Shown here piece after piece: positions 1-10,055 of a stretch of 64,000 nt of DNA. Positions within the stretch are counted from its first letter, which is position 1. Every line of letters starts with the position of its first letter. The notes beneath the pieces are model-generated. The model had not been told where the DNA came from. It saw nothing but the letters and a program-made list of their open reading frames with translations, and did no database searches. Position numbers and translations under genes: made by a program. The DNA comes from Corynebacterium sp. (GTDB lineage Bacteria; Actinomycetota; Actinomycetes; Mycobacteriales; Mycobacteriaceae), in NCBI RefSeq assembly GCF_030532195.1, contig NZ_JAUNLP010000002.1, positions 62,001 to 126,000 on the forward strand, given 5' to 3'.

Positions 1-689
1 GCCTCGAGGGATTCGATTGCCTCCGGCTTTTCCAGCTTGGCGATAATCGGAACGCGGCGACCCTCTTCATCCATCACAGCGTGGACCAGCTCCACGTCGG
101 ACGGCGAACGGACGAAGGACAGTGCGATGAAGTCAACACCCAGCTTCAAAGCGAAGCGCAGGTCTGCAATGTCCTTCTCCGAGAGCGCCGGAACCGAAAT
201 GTTCATACCCGGCAGGGAGACACCCTTGTTGTTGGAAACCGGGCCGCCCTCGATAACACGGCACACGACATCATTGCCGTCTACCTCGATACATTCCAGG
301 CCCACCTTGCCGTCGTCGACAAGCAGGCGGTCGCCCGGACGGGCGTCTTCAGCGAGGTTCTTGTAGGTGGTGGAGACGCGGTCGTGCGTGCCCTCCACAT
401 CGTCAACAGTAATGCGCACGATTTCGCCGTCGGCCCAGTACGTCGAGTCTTCCTTGAAACGGCCAAGGCGAATCTTCGGCCCCTGCAGATCGGCCAGAAT
501 GCCGACCGCGCGACCCGTTGCATCGGATGCTTCACGCACCCAGTGGTAATTCTGAGCGTGATCCTCGTGCTCGCCGTGAGAGAAATTCAGACGGGCAACA
601 TCCATACCGGAGTTGACGAGTTCAGTAATTCCCTCCAGCGAAGCAACTGCAGGACCAAGGGTACATACAATCTTCGTTCGTCTAAGCAC
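1..689 (-). CDS. pyk: Pyruvate kinase, N-terminal part (runs off left edge)
   Basis: Pyruvate kinase makes pyruvate and ATP from phosphoenolpyruvate and ADP, the last step of glycolysis, in the cytoplasm. About 229 N-terminal residues are present; the 3' end lies outside the window. The frame contains, in order, RRTKIVCTLGPA, MDVARLNFSHG, ADLQGPKIRLGRF, LLVDDGKVGLECIEV and FALKLGVDFIALSFVRSP, which are standard pyruvate kinase blocks, including the substrate-binding arginine and Asn-Phe-Ser-His segment. The start is taken as the GTG at 687-689, because RRTKIV begins two codons later and no ATG is nearby. It lies 33 bp downstream of lgt on the same strand, so read-through from lgt is possible. 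Confidence 0.95.
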   Translation of the reverse strand, partial: MLRRTKIVCTLGPAVASLEGITELVNSGMDVARLNFSHGEHEDHAQNYHWVREASDATGRAVGILADLQGPKIRLGRFKEDSTYWADGEIVRITVDDVEGTHDRVSTTYKNLAEDARPGDRLLVDDGKVGLECIEVDGNDVVCRVIEGGPVSNNKGVSLPGMNISVPALSEKDIADLRFALKLGVDFIALSFVRSPSDVELVHAVMDEEGRRVPIIAKLEKPEAIESLE

Positions 690-722
690 GAGTTCTAGCC
701 TAGTCGGTAACTGCCGCTCACG

Positions 723-1736
723 TCAGTTGGAAGATTTTCGGGTCTCCTTCGAGATGTCGCGAGCAGTGCCGCCTGCCGCGTTGACCGCGTTGTTCGCCGA
801 GTTGTCCACGGTAACTACCTGGTCTTCTGTCACGTCCGCCGCAGCTTCCGGGCCACGCACGTATTCAGGTGTCTCGCGCTTTTTATCCCGCAGCATCCAC
901 AGCACCACCACCGCGCCGATAAAGACAACGGCAGAGGTGATGTTGTTAATGCGCACACCGAAGACCAGTGTGGCTTGGTCCACGCGCATGAGCTCAATGA
1001 AGAAACGGCCCAGTGTGTACGCGGCGACATACAGCGCAAACACGCGCCCACCGCCCATGCGGAACTTGCGGTCTGCCCACACAATGACAAGACAGGCGAG
1101 GATGTTCCACACCATCTCATAGAGGAACGTGGGGTGTACGACGGCGAGCACTTCGCCTGTCGACGTTCCGGTGACCGGGGCAACCCGCCCGAATTCATCG
1201 ACTCGCTGGTAAATCTCCAGTCCCCACGGCAACGTTGTCGGCCCACCGTAGAGTTCCTGATTAAACCAATTGCCCAGGCGCCCGATGGCCTGCCCCAAAA
1301 TAAGTGCAGGAGCTCCAGCATCCAGCAGCGGCGCAAACGGCACCTTGCGCCATTTCGCCACACCCCAGGCCGCCAGCACGCCTAGCACCACAGCACCCCA
1401 GATGCCCAAGCCACCATTGGTGATTTTGAAGGCATCGGCGGGGTTGGCACCTGGTCCGAAGTACTTCGGCCAATCCGTTGCCACATGGTAGAGCCTGCCG
1501 CCGATAATGCCGGCGGGGATGACGGCAATGGCGATATCGAGGATGACCTCGGGGTCGCCTCCCCTGGCTGCATATCGGCGTTGCGTCCAAAAAATGCCAA
1601 CGAGGACGCCAATCAGAATCGAGATGGCGTAGCCGCGGATGGGCAGTGGCCCTAATTGCCACACGCCCTGCGACGGCGACGGAATATTTGCGAGATACCT
1701 GGTTGCGGTTTCTGCGAGTACAAGCGTGGAGCTCAT
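723..1736 (-). CDS. lgt: Prolipoprotein diacylglyceryl transferase
   Basis: Lgt is a cytoplasmic-membrane enzyme that moves diacylglycerol from phosphatidylglycerol to the lipobox cysteine of prolipoproteins. The product (about 337 residues) has several hydrophobic segments, the block [16 protein letters not shown] and the family signature [17 protein letters not shown] charged C-terminal tail of about 60 residues ([18 protein letters not shown] onward) follows the last membrane segment, as in longer actinobacterial Lgt proteins. The ATG at 1736 leaves a 7-bp gap after trpA; a longer form starting at 1784 would overlap trpA. An AGGAG lies 15 bases upstream, which is a long spacing, so the exact start is uncertain. 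Confidence 0.93.
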   Translation of the reverse strand: MSSTLVLAETATRYLANIPSPSQGVWQLGPLPIRGYAISILIGVLVGIFWTQRRYAARGGDPEVILDIAIAVIPAGIIGGRLYHVATDWPKYFGPGANPADAFKITNGGLGIWGAVVLGVLAAWGVAKWRKVPFAPLLDAGAPALILGQAIGRLGNWFNQELYGGPTTLPWGLEIYQRVDEFGRVAPVTGTSTGEVLAVVHPTFLYEMVWNILACLVIVWADRKFRMGGGRVFALYVAAYTLGRFFIELMRVDQATLVFGVRINNITSAVVFIGAVVVLWMLRDKKRETPEYVRGPEAAADVTEDQVVTVDNSANNAVNAAGGTARDISKETRKSSN

Positions 1737-1743
1737 CAATTCG

Positions 1744-2523
1744 CTAGCACTCTCCTCGAACGCCTGCTGCAAGTTCGCGGGCAAGCGCCACTAGGTCGTC
1801 CTTGCTCCTAGTTGCGGCCTTAATCAGTGCGGAGCCGACAATGACACCGTCGGCAAACTCAGCGATTTCAGCAGCCTGCTGCCCATTGGATACACCGAGA
1901 CCAACGCATACCGGCGTGTCGGTGACCTGGCGCGTGCGGGCGACCAGTTTGGCGGCGGCGGAGTCCACGCTGGACTGCGCACCGGTAACCCCCATGTGGC
2001 TGGTGGCGTACACAAAACCGGTTGAGGAAGTAGCGGTGAGCTGCAGACGCTCGTTGGTGGACGACGGCGCTACAAGCATGATGTTGGACAGACCGTTGGC
2101 CTCGGCTGCCTTCATCCACTCGCCTGCCTCTTCCGGAATGAGATCCGGGATAATCGTGCCGCAACCACCGGCCGCGGCCAGATCTTCGGCGAAGCGCTCT
2201 GGGCCGTACTGCAAGATTGGGTTCCAGTAGCTCATCACCACGCAGGTACCACCATGCTCGGTGACCTCGCGGACAACTCGCATCACCTCGCGGGAACGAA
2301 AACCCGCATCCAGAGCCACGTTAGCGGCATCCTGAATGGTCGGGCCGTCCATCATCGGGTCAGAAAACGGCAGACCCACCTCAATAATGTCGGCACCGGC
2401 ATCGACAATGGCCTTAATGTTCTCGATGGACTCATCCGTGGTGGGAAAGCCCGCTGGGTAGTAACCGATAAACGCTGCGCGGTTTTCCTCGCGGACCTTG
2501 GCAAAGACATCGCTCAAGCTCAT
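1744..2523 (-). CDS. trpA: Tryptophan synthase alpha chain
   Basis: TrpA cleaves indole-3-glycerol phosphate to indole and glyceraldehyde 3-phosphate in the alpha2-beta2 tryptophan synthase. It is 259 residues, close to the usual length. The catalytic glutamate lies in [11 protein letters not shown] and the catalytic aspartate in [10 protein letters not shown]; a phosphate-binding region [13 protein letters not shown] and VIVGSALI follow. Its ATG (2521-2523) directly follows the trpB TAA stop (2524-2526) with no intervening base, so translational coupling is likely. It is the last trp gene of the operon; lgt follows after 7 bp. Confidence 0.97.
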   Translation of the reverse strand: MSLSDVFAKVREENRAAFIGYYPAGFPTTDESIENIKAIVDAGADIIEVGLPFSDPMMDGPTIQDAANVALDAGFRSREVMRVVREVTEHGGTCVVMSYWNPILQYGPERFAEDLAAAGGCGTIIPDLIPEEAGEWMKAAEANGLSNIMLVAPSSTNERLQLTATSSTGFVYATSHMGVTGAQSSVDSAAAKLVARTRQVTDTPVCVGLGVSNGQQAAEIAEFADGVIVGSALIKAATRSKDDLVALARELAAGVRGEC

Positions 2524-3813
2524 TTAGGACTCCTCCATCAAGTCGAACCACTTGGCTGCGGTGTCGACATCCTTATCACCGCGACCGGAGATATTGACAA
2601 TGATCAGCGGCTTGCGGCCCAGCTCTTCCCGCAGGCCATCGGAAATAAGACGTGCTGCTGCAACTGCGTGGGCGGACTCAATCGCAGGCAGGATGCCCTC
2701 CATCTGCGTGAGATCCTTGAACGCCTGCATTGCCTGAGTATCGGTCACCGGCAGGTACTGCGCACGGTGAATATCGGCCAGGTACGAGTGCTCTGGGCCA
2801 ACGCCTGGGTAATCCAAACCGGCGGAAATCGAGTGTGACTCTGTAATCTGACCATCTTCGTTCTGCATCAGGGCAGCGAACGAGCCCTGGAACACACCGG
2901 GGTTGCCGCCTGCGGAAATCGGTGCTGCATGACGCCCGGTTTCCACACCGTCACCGCCAGCTTCTGCACCAATCAGGCGCACCGAATCATCATCAATGAA
3001 GTGGTGGAATGCGCCAATTGCATTGGAACCGCCGCCGACACAAGCCACAACGGCGTCGGGAAGTATGCCGGTCTCTGCGAGAATCTGCTGACGTGCCTCA
3101 GCGCCGATGATGCGCTGGAAGTCACGCACCATTGTTGGGAATGGATGAGGGCCGGCGGCGGTACCGAAGCAGTAGTAGGTGTCGTCGGCATGCGAGACCC
3201 AGTAACGCATGGCCTCGTTGATGGCGTCCTTCAGTGTCTTCGAGCCGAGTTCGACCTCGATGACCTCCGCGCCGAGCAGGCGCATACGCGCAATGTTCAG
3301 GCGCTGACGCACTGCGTCGACCTTGCCCATGTAAATGCGGCAGTTGAGCCCCAGCAGCGCACATGCGGTCGCGGTGGCGACACCGTGTTGACCGGCACCA
3401 GTTTCGGCAATGATGTTCTTCTTGCCCATGCCTTTGGCCAACAGCACCTGGCCCAACACATTGTTGATTTTGTGGCTACCGGTGTGGTTGAGGTCTTCGC
3501 GCTTGAGCCACACCTCTGCGCCGATGTCGGCGGAGAATTTCTCCGCGTAGTACAGCGGCGAGGGTCGGCCGACATAGGTGCGCTGAAGGCGGTCGAGTTC
3601 ATCAAGAAAATCCTGATCGACGCGGGCCTTCGCGTACCCATCGGTGACCTCACCAATCACGGCCATCAGTGCCTCCGGCACGAACTGGCCGCCCCACTTG
3701 CCCCAATGGCCAATGCCATTGGACTCATGGTTGGTCGTCTCCGCGATAACCTGCCCCATTGTGGGCAAGCGGTCACCGCGGGCATCCTGGTTCTTGAAAT
3801 CCTGGTCACTCAC
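2524..3813 (-). CDS. trpB: Tryptophan synthase beta chain
   Basis: TrpB condenses indole with L-serine to give tryptophan, using pyridoxal phosphate. The PLP lysine is in [13 protein letters not shown], followed by the active-site loop [15 protein letters not shown] (catalytic Glu) and the PLP-phosphate glycine loop [14 protein letters not shown]. At 429 residues it is slightly longer than the core family because of an N-terminal extension of about 30 residues. The start is a GTG at 3811-3813 behind a weak AGGT. It is separated from trpC by 113 bp that hold a hairpin (3894-3921), so trpBA could be separately tuned. Confidence 0.97.
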   Translation of the reverse strand: MSDQDFKNQDARGDRLPTMGQVIAETTNHESNGIGHWGKWGGQFVPEALMAVIGEVTDGYAKARVDQDFLDELDRLQRTYVGRPSPLYYAEKFSADIGAEVWLKREDLNHTGSHKINNVLGQVLLAKGMGKKNIIAETGAGQHGVATATACALLGLNCRIYMGKVDAVRQRLNIARMRLLGAEVIEVELGSKTLKDAINEAMRYWVSHADDTYYCFGTAAGPHPFPTMVRDFQRIIGAEARQQILAETGILPDAVVACVGGGSNAIGAFHHFIDDDSVRLIGAEAGGDGVETGRHAAPISAGGNPGVFQGSFAALMQNEDGQITESHSISAGLDYPGVGPEHSYLADIHRAQYLPVTDTQAMQAFKDLTQMEGILPAIESAHAVAAARLISDGLREELGRKPLIIVNISGRGDKDVDTAAKWFDLMEES

Positions 3814-3893
3814 AGTTACCTATTGTGGACTATCCCACCGCGAGTGTGGGACATAAGGCCTAAGAAACTGTGGGAAATCGGATAACTTCTCCC

Positions 3894-3921
3894 CCGCCTG
3901 CTCACTGACTGAGCCAGGCGG
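3894..3921 (-). other. Hairpin between trpC and trpB
   Basis: An inverted repeat CCGCCTG ... CAGGCGG encloses a second paired segment CTCA ... TGAG with a CTGAC loop, 5 bases past the trpC stop. On the coding (minus) strand no T-run follows, so it is not a canonical intrinsic terminator. It could be a partial terminator, an RNA-processing site or a 3'-end stabiliser of the trpE-trpC transcript. On the plus strand a run of five T follows a few bases later, but no plus-strand gene is there to terminate. Confidence 0.45.
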
Positions 3922-3926
3922 ATCTG

Positions 3927-4736
3927 CTATTTTTCGCTGCGCAGTGTGGGGTGGACACCGGCGGCAACGAGACGTCGACACGCATCGCCTGGCTTGCCAG
4001 CCGTTACCAGTCCCTCGCCCACCAACACTGCGTCAGCGCCGTGGGAGGCGTAGTAGCGCAGCTCCTCCGGCCCCTTCACACCGGACTCCGCCACCTTGAC
4101 CACACCCTCCGGCAGCATCGGCGCCAGGCGCTCGAAGACGGTCAGATCGACATCGAGAGTCTTCAGATTGCGGGCGTTGATACCTAGAATCTTGGCGCCC
4201 GCAGCTTCAGCGCGCTCGACCTCTTCGGCCGTATGCGCTTCGACGAGAGCGTTCATGCCCAGAGATTCTGTGCGGTCCAGCAGGGACTCCAGCGTCGGCT
4301 GATCCAGCGCCGAGCACATCAGCAGCACCAAGTCAGCGCCGTGCGCACGTGCCTCATGCACCTGATACGGAGTGACAATGAAGTCCTTGCGCAGCACCGG
4401 AATGTTCACCGCGCGACGCACGGCATCCAAGTCAGCCAGCGAGCCGTGGAAGCGGCGCTCTTCGGTCAGACACGAAATGACTGCCGCCCCGCCCTGCTCA
4501 TACTCCGCCGCCAGCACATCCGGCGCTGGGATGTCCGCCAACGCGCCCTTCGACGGCGACGCGCGTTTGACCTCGGCGATTACCTGCACACCCGGCTTGG
4601 CCAGTGCAGCCACCGCATCAATCGGCGACGGCGCCTTGAGCGAAAGCTCCTTGATTTCACGATAGGAAATCCGCGTCTCGCGGGCTGCTAAGTCCTCGCG
4701 GACCCCTTCAATAATGCTATCCAGAACGTTAGCCAC
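3927..4736 (-). CDS. trpC: Indole-3-glycerol phosphate synthase
   Basis: TrpC cyclises carboxyphenylamino-deoxyribulose phosphate to indole-3-glycerol phosphate. The 269-residue (beta/alpha)8 protein has [15 protein letters not shown] (catalytic lysine and Ser-Pro-Ser), [20 protein letters not shown] (second catalytic lysine), [24 protein letters not shown] and VLVGEGLV phosphate-binding blocks. No phosphoribosylanthranilate isomerase domain is fused at its end, unlike the trpCF fusion known from C. glutamicum. It starts with a GTG preceded by AAGGAG nine bases upstream and sits 6 bp after the membrane-protein gene. Confidence 0.96.
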   Translation of the reverse strand: MANVLDSIIEGVREDLAARETRISYREIKELSLKAPSPIDAVAALAKPGVQVIAEVKRASPSKGALADIPAPDVLAAEYEQGGAAVISCLTEERRFHGSLADLDAVRRAVNIPVLRKDFIVTPYQVHEARAHGADLVLLMCSALDQPTLESLLDRTESLGMNALVEAHTAEEVERAEAAGAKILGINARNLKTLDVDLTVFERLAPMLPEGVVKVAESGVKGPEELRYYASHGADAVLVGEGLVTAGKPGDACRRLVAAGVHPTLRSEK

Positions 4737-4742
4737 GGTCGA

Positions 4743-5441
4743 TTACTCCTTAGTTTTCTCATCCACGCGAGCGTCACGCTCTTGGTCTGCGAGATCCTGA
4801 TCCATATCCGTCGGATCGACGCCCGCATCGAGCGCGTCCCACAGCACACGTCCCGACTGGCCGTCTTCCTTCAAATCCTCAGTAATGCGCTGGCGGCGCA
4901 CCTCTGGGGTCTCATACGCACTGGACTTCTGCTTCTTCACAGCGCCGGGGTTACGCACCATCAATACGGCACCGACCAGCGCCAACGCGCACGATACCAG
5001 GGCCAGCACCGGCCCCAGGGCATGAATTTCGATCGCGTTGATCTGTGCCCAGTCAGACACCGTCACTGCATCGCTGGCACGCTGTGAGGCGCTTCCCGAC
5101 GTCAACAGATCCAGTGCCCTCTGCCCATCAACACCATCTTCCCCACCGCTGAGCAGGACCATCGGTGTCCACGAAGCCGCAATGGCGAGCACAGCGGCAA
5201 GCGCACCGACAATGCGGCGGCCCAGGGAGCCCATGATGGTTGTGGCAAATAGTGCGGCCAGCAGCGCCAACGCAATGGAGGTCATCGCTGGCGCCCAGAC
5301 GGCACCAACCAAATCCGTTGTTGTCGGACCGGCCTTGTCATCGATTGTGCTGACCGTCAACCACGGCCGCTGGCTGCTGAGCCAGAGCCCCAACGCGGAC
5401 AGGCCAATGAGCCCTCCGGACACAAAAGTCTTCGACTTCAC
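4743..5441 (-). CDS. Trp-operon-associated membrane protein
   Basis: The gene encodes a 232-residue membrane protein between trpE and trpC. Hydrophobic segments lie near residues 8-20, 50-75, 80-105 and 145-170, followed by a charged cytoplasmic-type tail (residues about 170-232). It matches the family found inside actinobacterial trp operons (tryptophan-associated transmembrane protein), recognised here from position and topology; its biochemical function is unknown. The GTG start has a strong GGAGG eight bases upstream that overlaps the trpE stop codon, so translation is probably coupled to trpE. A transport or assembly role linked to tryptophan is only inference from context. Confidence 0.8.
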   Translation of the reverse strand: MKSKTFVSGGLIGLSALGLWLSSQRPWLTVSTIDDKAGPTTTDLVGAVWAPAMTSIALALLAALFATTIMGSLGRRIVGALAAVLAIAASWTPMVLLSGGEDGVDGQRALDLLTSGSASQRASDAVTVSDWAQINAIEIHALGPVLALVSCALALVGAVLMVRNPGAVKKQKSSAYETPEVRRQRITEDLKEDGQSGRVLWDALDAGVDPTDMDQDLADQERDARVDEKTKE

Positions 5442-5453
5442 TTGCGAGACCTC

Positions 5454-6998
5454 CTATCTCCTTGCCGCTGGCACCAGTGTCTCAGCGGCCGCGACGGCGC
5501 GCAGCACAGCCGCGGCTTTATTGCGCGTCTCTTCATCTTCGGCGATGGGGTCGGAATCGCTGACAATTCCACCGCCGGCCTGGACATAGACCGTGCCACC
5601 CTTTTTCACACCGGTGCGGATGGCAATCGCCTGATCGGTATTACCCCTGAAGTCAAAGTAACCGACGGTGCCACCGTAGACACCTCGGCGAGTATCTTCC
5701 AGATGATCAATGATGCTCAGCGCCGATGGCTTCGGCGCACCGGACAGCGTGCCTGCCGGGAATGTTGCAGCAAAGGCATCGACTGCCGTGGCATCTTCTG
5801 CGAGCTCACCGGTGACCGTAGAGACTAAATGCATCACGTGACTGTAGCGCTCAATGTGGCGGAAATCATGCACGACGACGCTGCCCGGACGGCATACCCG
5901 ACCGAGGTCATTGCGGCCAAGATCGACCAGCATCAGGTGCTCACTGTTTTCTTTTTCATCCGCGAGCAAGTCAGCTTCCAGTGCATTGTCCTGCTCCACG
6001 GTGGCGCCACGCGGACGAGTACCCGCGATTGGGTTGGTAATGACCTCGCTGCCGTGGACTGCCACGAGTGACTCCGGGGATGAGCCGACAATTTGAAAAG
6101 CGGTGTCAGAAAAGTCCTTCGTTGGCACATTGACCAGGAACATATACGGCGACGGATTAGATGTGCGCAGAATGCGGTAGATATCAAAAGCCGAGGCCTG
6201 TGTGTCCATCTCGAACCGCTGCGACAGCACAATCTGAAAGGCATCACCGGCACGAATGTGCTCCTTACACACCTCAATGCGACGCATGTGTTCTTCCGCG
6301 GTGCGCTGGCGACGCACCTTTGGTTCTGGATAGCTGACCTCTGCAGGGCGCAAATCCGACGGTTCTGCCAGACGCGCGACCATGTCATTTACGCGGTCAC
6401 AGGCGCGGCCATAGGCTTCATCAATACGCTCATCCGAGCCATCCCAGTTCACCGCATTGGAGATTAACCACAGCACGCCCTCATGGTGGTCAAAAGCTGC
6501 CAAGTCCTCCACCAACAGCTGCATGAGCTCTGGGATCTGCAGGTCATTGTCCGTGGTATCCGGCAGCTGCGGCTCAATGTAGCGAATGGTGTCATGCCCG
6601 AAGTAGCCAACGAGCCCGCTGGTGAGCTTTGGCACCGAAGCATCGTCGGCAAGCGGGAGCTCCGTATGCAGCAACTCCAGCGTCCGCGCCAGCGCATCGA
6701 GCGGATTGCCCCCTTCAGGCGCGCCGTGTGGGGCGTTACCAATCCACGTGGCTTCACCGTTGTCATCGACCGAAAGTGCTGCGCGCGAACCGCAACCGAT
6801 AAATGACCACCGCGACCACGATTGCCCCACATCAGAGGACTCGAGCAAGAAAGTACCGGGACGATCGGCCGCCAACTTCCGGTATGCCGACAGCGCAGTT
6901 TCGCCGTCTGCCAATACCTTCCGAATAACGGGCACGACCCGATGATGTGCGGCCAGTTCGCGGAAGCTCTCCCGCGTGGTCATGGTGATACGAGTCAT
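5454..6998 (-). CDS. trpE: Anthranilate synthase component I
   Basis: TrpE converts chorismate to anthranilate with ammonia supplied by TrpG. The N-terminal region holds the tryptophan-feedback element LLESSDVG; the C-terminal chorismate-binding domain shows AFQIVLSQRFE, NPIAGTRPRG, HLMLVDLGRNDLGRV, FPAGTLSGAPKPSAL and VQAGGGIVSDSDP. About 514 residues is normal. The ATG at 6998 is preferred over the earlier in-frame start at 7019. No Shine-Dalgarno precedes it and a CACAAT sequence lies 7 bases upstream, so a leaderless transcript is possible. It heads the operon; trpG and trpD are not in the window. Confidence 0.95.
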   Translation of the reverse strand: MTRITMTTRESFRELAAHHRVVPVIRKVLADGETALSAYRKLAADRPGTFLLESSDVGQSWSRWSFIGCGSRAALSVDDNGEATWIGNAPHGAPEGGNPLDALARTLELLHTELPLADDASVPKLTSGLVGYFGHDTIRYIEPQLPDTTDNDLQIPELMQLLVEDLAAFDHHEGVLWLISNAVNWDGSDERIDEAYGRACDRVNDMVARLAEPSDLRPAEVSYPEPKVRRQRTAEEHMRRIEVCKEHIRAGDAFQIVLSQRFEMDTQASAFDIYRILRTSNPSPYMFLVNVPTKDFSDTAFQIVGSSPESLVAVHGSEVITNPIAGTRPRGATVEQDNALEADLLADEKENSEHLMLVDLGRNDLGRVCRPGSVVVHDFRHIERYSHVMHLVSTVTGELAEDATAVDAFAATFPAGTLSGAPKPSALSIIDHLEDTRRGVYGGTVGYFDFRGNTDQAIAIRTGVKKGGTVYVQAGGGIVSDSDPIAEDEETRNKAAAVLRAVAAAETLVPAARR

Positions 6999-7148
6999 AG
7001 CCGCTATTGTGCCACGCACACCGGATTGCGCCGAACATAACCCCGCATCATTGATGGATTACCTCACGATTGATGGTGTCCGTGCGAGGCTTCTGCCGGG
7101 TATTCTGCAACGCGCCTCTCTCGACCAACGCGCTTTCGTACAGCGCTC

Positions 7149-7541
7149 TTAAACCACCGGGTGCACGTCGAAGCAGCTGTGCGAACCCGTGTGGCACGCG
7201 GCACCGTCCTGCACAACCTGCATCAATACGGTGTCGCCATCGCAGTCCAGCGCCAGTGACGTCACGGTCTGGAAGTGACCACTGGTCAGGCCCTTAATCC
7301 AATACTCCGAGCGCGAACGGGACCAGTAGGTACCGCGCTTGGTGGCAATGGTGTAGGCCAACGCATGCGAATCCATCCACGCCATCATGAGCACACGACC
7401 GGTGGATTCCTCCTGCACAATCGCAGGAATCAACCCGTCAGCATTGAATTTGGCAATTTCGGCAATCTCGGCCGGAAGGGTGTACTCCCGCGGGTCGTCG
7501 CCCGCGCCGTGCTCGGCTGCACCTGGGGCTAGCTCCGTCAC
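7149..7541 (-). CDS. hisI: Phosphoribosyl-AMP cyclohydrolase
   Basis: HisI opens the purine ring of phosphoribosyl-AMP, the third step of histidine synthesis. The 130-residue protein carries [30 protein letters not shown] and the metal/catalytic region [12 protein letters not shown] followed by [11 protein letters not shown] with its zinc-binding cysteines. It has no fused HisE domain, as is usual in actinobacteria. The GTG start overlaps the hisF stop in GTGA, giving a 4-bp overlap and probable translational coupling. It is the last gene of the hisH/hisA-impA-hisF-hisI block. Confidence 0.95.
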   Translation of the reverse strand: MTELAPGAAEHGAGDDPREYTLPAEIAEIAKFNADGLIPAIVQEESTGRVLMMAWMDSHALAYTIATKRGTYWSRSRSEYWIKGLTSGHFQTVTSLALDCDGDTVLMQVVQDGAACHTGSHSCFDVHPVV

Positions 7542-8314
7542 TTGCGCACCTCAATTCCCTCGCGTGCCATTTCTTCCTTCACCTCAGCAATGCTGACCTC
7601 CCCGAAGTGGAAAATCGAGGCAGCCAGCACCGCATCGGCACCTGCGCGCACTGCCGGCGGAAAGTGCTCAGCCTTGCCTGCGCCGCCAGAGGCGATAACT
7701 GGCACGTCCACTGCGGCACGAACCTTCTCAATAAGCTCAAGGTCGAAGCCGTCCTTCGTGCCGTCGCCATCCATGGAGTTCAGGAGAATTTCACCTACAC
7801 CCAATTCCTCGCCGCGGCGTGCCCACTCCACCGCATCAATGCCAGCCGAGCGGGAACCGCCATGTGTTGTGACCTCGAAGCCGGACGGCTGCGGAGTACC
7901 ACCTTCCGGCACACGGCGGGCATCGACCGACAGCACCACGCACTGTGCACCAAAGCGGCGCGACAGTTCACTCAGCAACTCCGGACGAGCAATCGCAGCG
8001 GTATTCACACTGACCTTGTCAGCACCGGCACGCAGCAGCTGGTCGACATCCTCGACGCTGCGTACGCCACCGCCGACCGTCAGTGGAATGAAAACTTCAC
8101 TTGCCGTGCGACGAACCACGTCGAGCATAGTGCCGCGACCATCCTTGGAGGCTGTGACATCCAGGAAGGTCAGCTCATCTGCTCCTTCTTCGCCGTAGCG
8201 GCGTGCCAATTCCACCGGATCGCCCGCGTCGCGGAGATTTTCAAAGTTAACTCCCTTGACGACTCGTCCGTTGTTGACATCCAGGCAGGGAATCACACGT
8301 ACTGCCAGAGACAT
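7538..8314 (-). CDS. hisF: Imidazole glycerol phosphate synthase cyclase subunit
   Basis: HisF is the cyclase subunit that, with ammonia from HisH, makes imidazole glycerol phosphate and AICAR. The 258-residue (beta/alpha)8 barrel starts with [18 protein letters not shown] (catalytic Asp and the Lys of the ammonia gate) and has [10 protein letters not shown] (second catalytic Asp), the phosphate sites [12 protein letters not shown] and [14 protein letters not shown] segment around [18 protein letters not shown] corresponds to the flexible loop 5 region. Start ATG at 8314 with AAGGAG upstream. It follows impA after 66 bp. Confidence 0.96.
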   Translation of the reverse strand: MSLAVRVIPCLDVNNGRVVKGVNFENLRDAGDPVELARRYGEEGADELTFLDVTASKDGRGTMLDVVRRTASEVFIPLTVGGGVRSVEDVDQLLRAGADKVSVNTAAIARPELLSELSRRFGAQCVVLSVDARRVPEGGTPQPSGFEVTTHGGSRSAGIDAVEWARRGEELGVGEILLNSMDGDGTKDGFDLELIEKVRAAVDVPVIASGGAGKAEHFPPAVRAGADAVLAASIFHFGEVSIAEVKEEMAREGIEVRK

Positions 8315-8380
8315 AGTTTTTCAGTTCTCCTTGGTTGAAAAAGCGTTACAGCGTTTTTAGCGTCGCAGTTTAGCTGCAGT

Positions 8381-9193
8381 TTAGCTGTGGAAAGTTTCCG
8401 GATGACCCAGCTGAGCAATAATTGACCGCAGCGTGGCGTGGACATCGCGCGTGCCCGCCAGCACTCCCACCGAGTCATGGCGCCAGGGATTACCTGCCAG
8501 GTCAGTGACAACGCCACCTGCTTCAGAGATCTGCAGTACACCAGCGGCGTTGTCCCACACATGCGGTGAAAATGTCACGGTACCGCCAAAGGCTCCCATC
8601 GCGGTGGAGCCCAGGTCGACTCCGACCGAGCCGGTAATTCGAATCGTCGGATAGCGCTCGCCCACCTTCGACAGCAGCAGCTGCCGCCACTGGCGGGGGA
8701 ACGTGCCGTCGGTACGCGCGATGACTGACCCAAAGGCGATGGACACGGGCCTACCGGCCTCGGCATCCATGCTCACGCGCCGACCGTTGACGTACGTGCC
8801 GCTGCCTTTCGCGGCGGTAACGCGGCGGCGCAGCAGAGGCATCGAGGTGATCCCGACCAGCGGTTCGCCCTCATGCATCAGTGTGAGCAGCATGGCGCAC
8901 AGCGGAAAGCCGTTGGCGTAGTTGGTCGTGCCGTCAATCGGATCGATGACCCACGCGGTGTGCTCCTCCGGAACCTTGCCGCCGAACTCCTCGCCGTAGA
9001 CGGGAAGCCCCGAGTACTGCGTGAGAATCGCGCGAAGCCTGCGCTCAATTTCCAGGTCGGCTTCTGTTGCGAAATCGCCACGCGGCTTCATGACGACCGG
9101 GTCAGCACCCACCTGCTCAGTGAACAGGCCTTCGACCTCATCGAGCGCTGCTTCGGCGATTGCGAGCATCGCGCGCGGTTCCAGGGCATCCAT
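8381..9193 (-). CDS. impA: Inositol monophosphatase-family phosphatase
   Basis: The 270-residue protein belongs to the lithium-sensitive Mg-dependent phosphatase family. Metal-binding residues are visible in VYGEEFGGK (Glu), WVIDPIDGTTNYANGFP (Asp-x-x-Asp-Gly-Thr) and HVWDNAAGVLQISEAGGVV near the C-terminus. It sits between hisA and hisF, as impA does in C. glutamicum. The position makes histidinol-phosphate a plausible substrate, since no other histidinol phosphatase is seen in the window, but inositol phosphate or 3'-phosphoadenosine phosphate cannot be excluded from sequence. AAAGGA lies nine bases before the ATG. Confidence 0.85.
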   Translation of the reverse strand: MDALEPRAMLAIAEAALDEVEGLFTEQVGADPVVMKPRGDFATEADLEIERRLRAILTQYSGLPVYGEEFGGKVPEEHTAWVIDPIDGTTNYANGFPLCAMLLTLMHEGEPLVGITSMPLLRRRVTAAKGSGTYVNGRRVSMDAEAGRPVSIAFGSVIARTDGTFPRQWRQLLLSKVGERYPTIRITGSVGVDLGSTAMGAFGGTVTFSPHVWDNAAGVLQISEAGGVVTDLAGNPWRHDSVGVLAGTRDVHATLRSIIAQLGHPETFHS

Positions 9194-9320
9194 ACTTTCC
9201 AGTCCTTTAATTCGCCGATTCTGCCAGGGCTTAGGCTGTCTCGTCTACGGCGGCGCTGTCTCGTCTACTACGACCGCGCTTTACGACGTCCACCCTGGCC
9301 AGGCCACGGAAGTGACGTTG

Positions 9321-10055
9321 TTAGCCGCGGGCGATTGCCAGGGCTTCCTCCAGAGTGAAGCGACCCGCGTAGAGCGCCTTGCCAACGATTGCGGAATCCA
9401 CGCCTTCATCAACCAGGTTCTTAATAGCGGCGATGTCGTCGAGGCTGCTGATACCGCCCGATGCGACAATCGGAGCCTCGGTAGCAGCGGCAACATCGCG
9501 CAGCAAATCTACGTTCGGGCCCTGCAGGGTACCGTCCTTGGAAACATCGGTAACAACAAAGCGGGAAGCGCCCTGGGAATCCAGGCGCTCAAGGACCTCC
9601 CACAGGTCACCGCCGTCGGAGACCCAACCGCGGCCGCGCAGGCGCCACTGACCATCCTCATTGCGGACATCCAGACCGATGGCAACACGGTCGCCGTAGT
9701 TCGCGATAACCTCGCGGCACCACTCCGGGTTCTCCAGCGCGGCGGTACCAATGTTGACGCGGGCGCAACCGGTGGCAAGTGCGGCCTCCAGCGACTCGTT
9801 GTCGCGGATACCGCCGGAAAGCTCCACCTTGAGGTCGAGCTTGCCCACAACGTCCTTCAGCAGCTCATAGTTGGAACCGCGACCAAATGCGGCGTCCAAA
9901 TCTACCAGGTGTACCCATTCGGCACCTGCGTTCTGCCAGTTCATTGCAGCTTCCAGCGGGGCACCGTAGGAAGTCTCGGTGCCAGCGGCACCCTGCACCA
10001 GGCGGACAGCCTGGCCATCGGCGACATCTACAGCGGGCAGCAGGGTCAAACTCAT
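9321..10055 (-). CDS. priA: PriA-type isomerase (HisA, probably also TrpF)
   Basis: This 244-residue (beta/alpha)8 isomerase converts ProFAR to PRFAR in histidine synthesis. It closely matches mycobacterial Pri[19 protein letters not shown] (catalytic Asp), [57 protein letters not shown] (second catalytic Asp) and [12 protein letters not shown]. The Arg-Gly-Trp of RGRGW is the PriA element that lets the same site act on phosphoribosylanthranilate. No trpF and no trpCF fusion occur in the adjacent trp genes, so the dual HisA/TrpF role is inferred. It begins with ATG at 10055; 212 bp without a gene separate it from hisH. Confidence 0.9.
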   Translation of the reverse strand: MSLTLLPAVDVADGQAVRLVQGAAGTETSYGAPLEAAMNWQNAGAEWVHLVDLDAAFGRGSNYELLKDVVGKLDLKVELSGGIRDNESLEAALATGCARVNIGTAALENPEWCREVIANYGDRVAIGLDVRNEDGQWRLRGRGWVSDGGDLWEVLERLDSQGASRFVVTDVSKDGTLQGPNVDLLRDVAAATEAPIVASGGISSLDDIAAIKNLVDEGVDSAIVGKALYAGRFTLEEALAIARG

